Positions 1 to 5,234 of a stretch of DNA of 5,234 bases are shown here, piece by piece (position 1 is the stretch's first letter; the number at the start of each line of letters is the position of its first letter). The notes below the pieces were generated by a model. That model was not told the DNA's origin. It did not search any database and saw nothing but the letters and a program-made list of their open reading frames with translations. This DNA comes from Hyphomicrobiales bacterium (lineage in GTDB: Bacteria > Pseudomonadota > Alphaproteobacteria > Rhizobiales > Devosiaceae): positions 1-5,234 of the forward strand of contig WFPQ01000136.1 in assembly GCA_015487515.1 (NCBI GenBank), given 5' to 3'. The translations under genes were made by a program, and so were the position numbers.

Positions 1-404
1 CTTTGCAGGCGGGCCACCCGGGTACTGGCAACATAAGCCGAAAGCATGGTGCTGGTCAGGGTCGGCGGACTGGCCAGCTGTTCCCCGGAATAGCCAAAGA
101 TACCTTCGAAAGAAAATGTGGGAGCCCCGAAACTGCCATGGGAAAAATCGGCTTCGGCAGAGTCGTTAAAAGAATTATTGTCAATGGAATTTCCGGCCAG
201 ACTTTCGCGAACAGAAGGCTGGTAACCGTCCTGGGTGGCAAGGGCCGGATCCGAACCAAAAAACACAACACCAAGAAGAAAAATACCAATGAAGGCCAGA
301 CCAATAAAGGCAATCAATCCGGTCAGACCATGGCCTGCAGCCCCGGCAGAGACCCCGGGCAAACGAACATTGCGCACCGGTGATTTTGCAACGCGTGCAG
401 ACAT
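1..404 (-). CDS. Unidentified protein with one N-terminal membrane segment or signal sequence (partial, 3' end beyond window)
   Basis: I do not recognise this gene. An open frame of 134 codons runs from ATG at 404-402 to the left edge with no stop, so the C-terminus is missing. The N-terminus (MSARVAKSPVRNVR...) is basic. It is followed by a strongly hydrophobic stretch at about residues 27-50 (GLTGLIAFIGLAFIGIFLLG and on), then a polar region rich in Ser, Asn, Asp and Gly (about 57-95). This predicts a single-pass inner-membrane protein facing the periplasm, or an exported one: an Ala-Leu-Ala at residues 54-56 could be a signal peptidase site. The frame stays open upstream to an ATG at 569-567, but that extension is rich in Trp, Gly and Lys and would fill the intergenic region, so I prefer the start at 404. 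The ribosome site is weak: GGGGA lies 12 bases before the ATG. The gene diverges from the MFS gene. No catalytic motif is visible in this part. Confidence 0.62.
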   Translation of the reverse strand, partial: MSARVAKSPVRNVRLPGVSAGAAGHGLTGLIAFIGLAFIGIFLLGVVFFGSDPALATQDGYQPSVRESLAGNSIDNNSFNDSAEADFSHGSFGAPTFSFEGIFGYSGEQLASPPTLTSTMLSAYVASTRVARLQ

Positions 405-612
405 CGATCTGAAATTTCCCCGCCAAGACAGCCCATGACCCGGCCCCTGAAAAGCCGGTGCAGCGCCAACATAGCCGATTGCACCGAATTGGGAAACCCA
501 AAATTTACCTTTGGTTAACCATCGGAATTTACCGGATTCCCAGCCCGGTTTTCTTATGTGGAAAAGCATTATTGTCCGATGACAGGGGCCATTGACGGGT
601 CTATCTGGAACA
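405..612. promoter_or_regulatory. Divergent intergenic control region
   Basis: About 200 bp separate the start of the leftward membrane-anchored gene from the start of the rightward transporter gene, so both promoters should lie here. I found no convincing -35/-10 pair on either strand. The stretch at about 485-560 is more AT-rich than the flanks and holds short palindromes: TTGGGAAACCCAA (489-501) and TGGTTAACCA (512-521). Assigning this as the promoter region follows from gene arrangement, not from a recognised promoter sequence. Confidence 0.5.
504..522 (+). promoter_or_regulatory. Possible CtrA-type response-regulator binding site
   Basis: The sequence reads TTTA, seven bases (CCTTTGG), then TTAACCAT. 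The known binding site of the alphaproteobacterial cell-cycle regulator CtrA is TTAA-N7-TTAA, and the octamer TTAACCAT is a reported form of the half-site. This matches with one mismatch in the left half. The core also sits in the perfect 10-base palindrome TGGTTAACCA. It lies about 90 bases before the transporter start and about 100 before the divergent gene start, a plausible position for control of either. A short AT-rich motif can arise by chance, and the identity of the organism is only inferred. Confidence 0.3.
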
Positions 613-1875
613 ATGCTCAAAACCAACGCTGCAGCAAGCTATCTGACGGCACGGCAATATGGCTGGATGGGAGCCGGATATTTTCTGACCCTTGCTTCCA
701 TGCCGGGACAGACGCTGTTCATCGCCCAGTTCAACGATTCCATCAGGGAATATTTTTCTCTCACCCACTCCCAGTTTTCACTGCTTTACATGGGGACAAC
801 CATTCTGAGTTCCCTGTGCCTGATCTGGGCCGGGGGACTTGTGGACAGGATCGGCCCACGGCTGCTGAGCATGGTCTGCATGGTTGCATTGGCAATGACC
901 ACGATTGTGATGAGCCGGGTGGACAATATCATCGTGCTGGGGCTGGCCCTGTTCGGGTTAAGGTTTTTCGGCCAGGGAATGATGCCGCAAATCGCCATAA
1001 CCACCCTGTCGCGCCGGTTCGTGAAATTCAGGGGTCGGGCACTTTCGCTGGCTGAAATGGGCATGCCGACGGGGGAAGCGGTGCTGCCCTACCTGCTGAC
1101 CATATCAATCATGACCTTTGGCTGGCGGCAGGTCTGGCTGGGCGTTGGCATGGTATTGCTGCTGATATTCCTGCCAATGATCGCATTGCTGCTGGGCAAA
1201 GCGCCGCAACGGAAAGGTGATCACACCAGCATCCCGGACGAAAAGCCCCTGACAGGAAAAGCATGGACCAGGGGCAGGGCCCTGAAGGATCCGTTATTTT
1301 ACCTGAGCATCCCGGCCATCGTGATACCGGGGGCAATCGGGACCATGTTCATATTTCACCAGGCCTATCTGACCCAGTCCAAGGGCTGGGACACAAGCCT
1401 GTTTACCGCCCTGTTCCCAATTCATGCGCTGGGAATAATTGCCGGAGCCATCGGTGCAGGAGCCATGCTCGACAGGATCGGGGCATGGCGGATCCTGCCT
1501 TTTGCCCTGCTTCCCCTCGGAGGCGGCCTGCTGATTCTTGCCTTTAGCAATTCCGTCTGGGTAATTTGGGTGTTCTTCATTACCTTTGGCCTGTCGGCGG
1601 GAATGATGGCACCGATCGCCGGAGCGCTGTGGGTGGAGATCTATGGCACGGCAAATCTTGGCAAGTTGCGGGCCCTGGCCATCGCGGCAACGGTTCTGGC
1701 TTCTGCTGCCGGACCGGGACTTGCAGGAATCCTTATCGATAACGGTTTCAATCTTGACAGGCAGGCCCTCGTCTATGCGCTGTTGTGCCTTGTTGTTTCG
1801 GCAGTCAATTTCGCGGGAAGGGACAGGTTTAACTCACGGGCAAGAAACATCAGCAAAGAGACAATGGGGCCGTAA
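613..1875 (+). CDS. Major facilitator superfamily (MFS) transporter, substrate unknown
   Basis: This encodes a 420-residue inner-membrane secondary transporter, the usual size for a 12-helix MFS protein. Hydrophobic segments alternate with short loops in two halves, joined by a polar cytoplasmic loop at about residues 195-225. The MFS motif A between helices 2 and 3 is clear at residues 74-83 (GGLVDRIGPR), and a second copy occurs in the C-terminal half at about 281-289 (GAGAMLDRIG), as expected from the internal duplication of the fold. The N-terminal stretch ASMPGQTLFIAQF followed by LTHSQFSLLY resembles a broad, uncharacterised group of alphaproteobacterial MFS proteins. Nothing visible fixes the substrate. 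I chose ATG at 613. The only other in-frame start after the TGA at 580-582 is TTG at 592, which would add seven residues. Neither has a good Shine-Dalgarno (TGGA lies very close to the ATG). The gene stands alone on its strand, divergent from the left gene and convergent with the HAD gene. Confidence 0.92.
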   Translation: MLKTNAAASYLTARQYGWMGAGYFLTLASMPGQTLFIAQFNDSIREYFSLTHSQFSLLYMGTTILSSLCLIWAGGLVDRIGPRLLSMVCMVALAMTTIVMSRVDNIIVLGLALFGLRFFGQGMMPQIAITTLSRRFVKFRGRALSLAEMGMPTGEAVLPYLLTISIMTFGWRQVWLGVGMVLLLIFLPMIALLLGKAPQRKGDHTSIPDEKPLTGKAWTRGRALKDPLFYLSIPAIVIPGAIGTMFIFHQAYLTQSKGWDTSLFTALFPIHALGIIAGAIGAGAMLDRIGAWRILPFALLPLGGGLLILAFSNSVWVIWVFFITFGLSAGMMAPIAGALWVEIYGTANLGKLRALAIAATVLASAAGPGLAGILIDNGFNLDRQALVYALLCLVVSAVNFAGRDRFNSRARNISKETMGP

Positions 1876-1904
1876 AACCACCAAAATATCCCTTGGGTTT
1901 GTAC
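1876..1904. other. Convergent intergenic gap with a weak imperfect hairpin
   Basis: Only 29 bp separate the stops of the transporter and the HAD gene. AAACC at 1875-1879 can pair with GGTTT at 1896-1900, and CAA with TTG inside that, with a two-base bulge. There is no GC-rich stem and no clear T-run on either side, so this is at best a poor bidirectional terminator. Termination may instead be Rho-dependent, or the transcripts may overlap. Confidence 0.25.
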
Positions 1905-2564
1905 CTAGTCAAAATGAGAACGCACCTGATGCAGGTCTTTCATTACCGCAATGGATAAAGAATGCATTTCACCGGTCGGCATCAAGAGATCCGGAACCAT
2001 TATCGTCTGCATGCCGGCCCCGTGGGCCGAACGCACCCCGTTATAGCTGTCTTCTATGGCCAGGCACATTTCAGGTTCCACCTCCAGGCGTTCGGCCGCC
2101 AGCAGATAGGGTTCGGGGTGGGGCTTGCCATTGTCCACGTCATCACGGGTGACCACGGTCTTGAAGTGCGCTATCAGGTCAGCCCGGCTCAGGTGATGGT
2201 TTGCCGATTCAGAACTGGAAGAGGTGACAACGGCCGATGGCATCTGCAAATGGTCAAGAACCTGCAGAATCTCGGTCACCCCGCCCTTTAGCGGAACCTG
2301 GGCCATGAGGCGGGAGGCAACCCTTGCATCGACAATTTCAATGAAATCATCAAAGGGAAAATCCGGGCCCATGGCCTGCCTGATCAGCAGGGCCCCCTGA
2401 TCGAAAGGAAGGCCAATGGTGGAATTGTGCACTTGCTTGCTCATTTGAAAACCAAGTTCCCCTGCAACTTCAAAGGCGATATTCCTGTAGACCGCCTCGG
2501 TATCGAGCAGCACCCCGTCCATGTCAAAGATTACCGCGTGAATTTCTTCGGGATCAAATGGCAT
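1905..2564 (-). CDS. HAD-superfamily hydrolase, beta-phosphoglucomutase-like (subfamily IA)
   Basis: This 219-residue protein is a cytoplasmic haloacid dehalogenase-type phosphotransferase or phosphatase acting through an aspartyl-phosphate. All four family motifs are present. Motif I is FDMDGVLLDTE, with nucleophile Asp14 and acid/base Asp16. Motif II is VVTSSS at about 112-117. Motif III is Lys147 in DNGKPHP. Motif IV is AIEDSYNG, with Glu171 and Asp172 for Mg2+. The helical cap lies between motifs I and II (about 20-90). The DxDGxLxDTE form and length fit the beta-phosphoglucomutase/Gph/YcjU group, whose substrates (sugar phosphates, phosphoglycolate and others) cannot be told apart by sequence alone. 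I chose ATG at 2564-2562. The TTG one codon upstream is also possible: AGGA at 2577-2574 is spaced 9 bases from the ATG and 6 from the TTG. The gene lies 17 bp after the polA stop and is probably co-transcribed and perhaps translationally coupled with it. Confidence 0.93.
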   Translation of the reverse strand: MPFDPEEIHAVIFDMDGVLLDTEAVYRNIAFEVAGELGFQMSKQVHNSTIGLPFDQGALLIRQAMGPDFPFDDFIEIVDARVASRLMAQVPLKGGVTEILQVLDHLQMPSAVVTSSSSESANHHLSRADLIAHFKTVVTRDDVDNGKPHPEPYLLAAERLEVEPEMCLAIEDSYNGVRSAHGAGMQTIMVPDLLMPTGEMHSLSIAVMKDLHQVRSHFD

Positions 2565-2571
2565 CAAGTGG

Positions 2572-2577
2572 TTTCCT
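2572..2577 (-). promoter_or_regulatory. Shine-Dalgarno sequence of the HAD gene
   Basis: On the minus strand AGGAAA lies just after the polA stop codon (2584-2582) and 7-9 bases before the HAD gene ATG. It supports independent ribosome entry on a shared polA-HAD transcript, and it supports placing the HAD start at 2564 or at the TTG at 2567. Confidence 0.6.
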
Positions 2578-2581
2578 GTTG

Positions 2582-5234
2582 TTAGTGGGCATCGTCCCAG
2601 TTATCCGCTGCCCTGGCATCGATCTGCAGGGGAACCGAAAGCATTATTGCAGGTTCCGGGGCCCTGGTCATGACATCGCAGATGACAGGAAGCACTTTTT
2701 CGACCCCGGAAACGGGAACCTCGAAAATCAATTCATCATGGACCTGCAAAAGCATGTCGGCAACCAGGCGCCTGCTCTCCAGTTCCGGCTCCATGTGTAT
2801 CATTGCCCTTCTGATGATATCGGCCGCCGACCCCTGAATGGGAGCATTGATGGCAGAGCGCTCAATGAATGACCTTTCCGAGGGATTCTTGCTGTCCACA
2901 TTGGAAAAAATGATCCTGCGGCCAAAAATGGTCTCCACATATCCCTGCTCCCTGACCAGGGACTTTTGCGTTTCCATATAGTCCCTTATGCCGGGAAATT
3001 TTTCAAAATAGGCCTTTATGTAATCACCGGCTTCGGTACGGGAAATTCCCAATTGCCGGGCCAGCCCGAAGGCGGAAATGCCATAGATGATACCGAAATT
3101 GATTGCCTTGGCCTGCCGGCGTATCATCGGGTCCATGTCCTTGATGGGCACGCCGAATATTTCCGATGCGGTCATGGCATGGATGTCAAGGCCGTTGGCA
3201 AAGGCGTTTTTCAACTCGCCGATATCGGCAATATGGGCCAGGATCCTCAGTTCGATCTGGCTGTAATCGGCCGAAACCAGCCTGTATCCGGGCCGGGCGA
3301 CAAAAGCGGCCCTGATTTTTCTGCCGTCGGCGGTGCGAATGGGAATATTTTGCAGATTCGGGTCCGAAGAAGCCAGGCGACCAGTCAGTACCGAAGCCTG
3401 GTGATAAGAGGTATGCACCCGGCCGGTGGCGGGATTTATGAAGGTCGGAAGGGCATCGCAATAGGTGGACTTGAGCTTGCTCAGTCCACGCCATTCAAGA
3501 ATGGTTTTTGCCAGTTCTATGGCATCATGCTGCAAATCATCGTCCGGCACCTTCCCATCGACTTCCCTTGCGGCAATATCCTCCAGTATTCCGGCCCCCG
3601 TTGCCCAGGCCCCGGTCCTGGTTTTCTTGCCGCCGGGCAACCCCATCCTGTCGTAAAGGATTTCTCCCAGTTGCCTGGGAGAGCCCAGATTGAACCTGCC
3701 GCCGGCTATTTCATGGGCCCGGGCTTCCAGTTCCCCGGCCCGCCGGGCAAACTCGCTCGAAAGACGATCAAGTATCTGCCTGTCAACAACAATGCCGCGA
3801 CGCTCCATCCGCGCCAGTACCGGCACCAGGGGACGTTCCAGGGTTTCGTAGACATTGACCGCCCTCCTGGCCGGCAAGCGGGCTTTCAAGATCATCCAGA
3901 GTCTTAGGGTTATATCGGCGTCTTCGGCCGCATATCTTGCTGCCTCACCTATATCCAGCTGGTCGAAGGTCTTTTGCTTCTTGCCGGTTCCGGCCAGATC
4001 GGTGAACTTGATGGGAGAGTGATCGAGCCAATGCTGGCTCAGGGCATCCATGGAATTGCCCCGGGCCCCGTAGATGGCATAGGAAATGAGCATGGTGTCG
4101 TCAAAGGAAACCAGGTCGATTCCATAACGGGCAAAAATGCCCATGTCATACTTGGCATTTTGCAGTATTTTCAGAATTGACCTGTCCTTGAGAACGGGCT
4201 TAAGCATTTCAAGGGCCGTTTCCAGTTCCATCTGGCCCTTGAGCCTTTCACCGCCAAACATGTCATCCCGGCCATTGGTGTGAGCCAGTGGAATGTAACA
4301 GGCCCTGTTGGGAGCAACGGCCAGGCTGATCCCCACCAGATCCGCCTGCTGGCTGTCAAGTCCGGTGGTTTCACTGTCAATGGCAAAAGAACCATTGTGA
4401 ATTATCTGTTCAACCCATTTTTTCAAGCTCGCTTCATCGCGCACTATCTCATATTGCGAATGATCAACGGGCAGCGATCTGACATGGCGCAAAACCGCAT
4501 CGGCATGGGCCCCGGGAGTGGCGGGGGCAGCAGGATCCGGTTCTCCGCCCGTTCCTGCATTCTCCCGGCCCTCATTCTTGTGGCTGCCTCCGATCTCCGG
4601 TTCACTGCCCGGCTCTCCCTGCCTGGCCGCCAGTTCGGGATCAGCCTTGAAGTCATTGATGTCCGCATCGAGGTGAGAAGCCATGCGACGGCTGAAACTG
4701 CCCAGTTCCATGGCCTTGAGAAATGGCAACAACGTGGAGGGAACCAGAGGTCTGCGCTCGAATTCGTGCAATTCGTGCTCCACGGGAACATCGGTTCTCA
4801 GGGTAACCAGGCGCCGGGAAATGCGAGCCTGATCGGCAAACTCGATCAGGTTCTGGCGCCGCTTGTTCTGCTTGATCTGCCCGGCATTGGCCAGGAGATT
4901 TTCAAGATCACCGTACTGGTTTATGAGGAGAGCTGCGGTCTTGATGCCGATACCGGGAACTCCGGGGACATTATCGACACTGTCTCCGGCCAGGGATTGA
5001 ACATCCACCACCCTTTCAGGGGCAACGCCGAATTTTTCAACAACCTGCTCAGGGCCGATCCAGCGACCCTTCAGACTGTCAAACATGCTGATTGAACCAT
5101 CATCCGTGATCAGTTGCATCAGGTCCTTGTCGGTGGAAACAATTGTCGTTCTTCCCCCAAGCTCTCTTGCCTGCATGGCATAGGTGGCAATCAGGTCATC
5201 GGCCTCGAACCCTTCCTGCTCGATACCCGGAATC
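2582..5234 (-). CDS. polA: DNA polymerase I (partial, N-terminus beyond window)
   Basis: Pol I fills gaps and removes RNA primers in Okazaki-fragment maturation and excision repair. About 883 codons are visible; roughly the first 100 lie past the right edge (first visible residues IPGIEQEGFEADDLIATYA). Numbering from the internal Met at 5176: the 5'-3' nuclease keeps EADD just before it, Asp16 and Asp18 (STDKDL) and the helix-hairpin-helix region GDSVDNVPGVPGIG (64-77). A low-complexity linker spans about 172-235. The 3'-5' exonuclease is complete: Asp267/Glu269 (AIDSETTGL), Asp344 (NAKYD), Tyr415/Asp419 (YAAED), so proofreading should work. Polymerase motif A is SADYSQIELR (Asp637). Motif B is RRQAKAINFGIIYG, with Arg686, Lys690, Phe694 and Tyr698; Phe694 matches E. 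coli Phe762, the residue that discriminates against dideoxynucleotides. Motif C is QVHDELIFEV (Asp814, Glu815). From motif A to the end the spacing equals that of E. coli Pol I. Stop is TAA at 2584-2582. No frameshift is seen. Confidence 0.98.
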   Translation of the reverse strand, partial: IPGIEQEGFEADDLIATYAMQARELGGRTTIVSTDKDLMQLITDDGSISMFDSLKGRWIGPEQVVEKFGVAPERVVDVQSLAGDSVDNVPGVPGIGIKTAALLINQYGDLENLLANAGQIKQNKRRQNLIEFADQARISRRLVTLRTDVPVEHELHEFERRPLVPSTLLPFLKAMELGSFSRRMASHLDADINDFKADPELAARQGEPGSEPEIGGSHKNEGRENAGTGGEPDPAAPATPGAHADAVLRHVRSLPVDHSQYEIVRDEASLKKWVEQIIHNGSFAIDSETTGLDSQQADLVGISLAVAPNRACYIPLAHTNGRDDMFGGERLKGQMELETALEMLKPVLKDRSILKILQNAKYDMGIFARYGIDLVSFDDTMLISYAIYGARGNSMDALSQHWLDHSPIKFTDLAGTGKKQKTFDQLDIGEAARYAAEDADITLRLWMILKARLPARRAVNVYETLERPLVPVLARMERRGIVVDRQILDRLSSEFARRAGELEARAHEIAGGRFNLGSPRQLGEILYDRMGLPGGKKTRTGAWATGAGILEDIAAREVDGKVPDDDLQHDAIELAKTILEWRGLSKLKSTYCDALPTFINPATGRVHTSYHQASVLTGRLASSDPNLQNIPIRTADGRKIRAAFVARPGYRLVSADYSQIELRILAHIADIGELKNAFANGLDIHAMTASEIFGVPIKDMDPMIRRQAKAINFGIIYGISAFGLARQLGISRTEAGDYIKAYFEKFPGIRDYMETQKSLVREQGYVETIFGRRIIFSNVDSKNPSERSFIERSAINAPIQGSAADIIRRAMIHMEPELESRRLVADMLLQVHDELIFEVPVSGVEKVLPVICDVMTRAPEPAIMLSVPLQIDARAADNWDDAH
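4472..4663 (-). other. Low-complexity interdomain linker within polA
   Basis: These codons cover about residues 172-235 (counted from the Met at 5176), between the 5'-3' nuclease and the 3'-5' exonuclease. The segment is rich in Gly, Glu, Pro and Ala (for example GEPGSEPEIGGSHKNEG and GGEPDPAAPATPGAHAD) and probably disordered. Comparing positions of matching catalytic residues with E. coli Pol I, the protein carries roughly 35 extra residues between the two nuclease active sites, most of which this linker should account for. It is part of the gene, not a separate feature with its own function. Confidence 0.6.

Noticed and set aside
474..500. Possible leftward promoter (TTTCCC, 17-bp spacer, TATGTT)
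   Set aside because: The -35 element matches the consensus poorly and the -10 only moderately; such pairs are common by chance.
181..501. Cys- and Trp-rich leftward frame over the left-edge gene
   Set aside because: The neighbouring frame starting at 404 gives a coherent basic N-terminus plus hydrophobic segment and stays open to the edge. The Cys/Trp-rich product looks like its out-of-frame shadow.
529..557. Possible rightward promoter for the transporter (TTACCG, 17-bp spacer, TCTTAT)
   Set aside because: About half of each hexamer matches the consensus, which is too weak to call.
558..1055. Open frame on the + strand overlapping the start of the transporter
   Set aside because: It is in a different frame from the MFS protein, which shows clear membrane segments and motif A over the same bases. 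The alternative translation is rich in His, Gly and Pro without structure.
2966..3907. Long open frame (313 codons) on the + strand, antisense to polA
   Set aside because: It lies wholly within the polymerase and exonuclease domains of polA, whose conserved motifs are certain. Its translation is rich in Gly, Pro, Gln and His with no domain or membrane pattern, as expected for an antisense shadow of a GC-rich gene.
4280..5095. Open frame of 271 codons on the + strand, antisense to polA
   Set aside because: It overlaps the 5' nuclease, linker and exonuclease codons of polA. It has no recognisable motif and no ribosome binding site I could identify.

Overview
The window looks like ordinary chromosomal DNA from a moderately GC-rich Gram-negative bacterium. 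Alphaproteobacteria are my best guess. This rests on the style of the PolA protein, on the transporter's resemblance to alphaproteobacterial MFS proteins, and on one CtrA-like motif; it is an inference, not a database result. I see no phage, transposon, CRISPR array, rRNA, tRNA or riboswitch.

Layout, left to right: (1) a leftward reading frame that starts at about 404 and runs off the left edge, encoding an unidentified protein with one N-terminal hydrophobic segment; (2) a divergent intergenic region of about 200 bp (405-612) with short palindromes and a CtrA-like TTtA-N7-TTAACCAT element; (3) a rightward major facilitator superfamily (MFS) transporter (613-1875) with 12 likely membrane segments; (4) a 29-bp convergent gap; (5) a leftward HAD-family hydrolase of the beta-phosphoglucomutase type (1905-2564); (6) a leftward DNA polymerase I gene, polA (2582 to the right edge), which lacks only its first 100 or so codons.

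polA and the HAD gene share a strand and are separated by 17 bp. A good Shine-Dalgarno sequence sits in that gap, so they are probably co-transcribed, with polA upstream. The visible PolA part keeps all three activities: metal-binding residues of the 5'-3' nuclease, all the 3'-5' proofreading exonuclease motifs, and polymerase motifs A, B and C. Its linker between the 5' nuclease and the proofreading domain is long and low in complexity. The transporter and the left-edge gene diverge from the same control region and have no clear functional link to polA.

I did not find a convincing new biological system. The points most worth a second look are the CtrA-like site, the unidentified left-edge protein, the extended PolA linker and the polA-HAD pairing.
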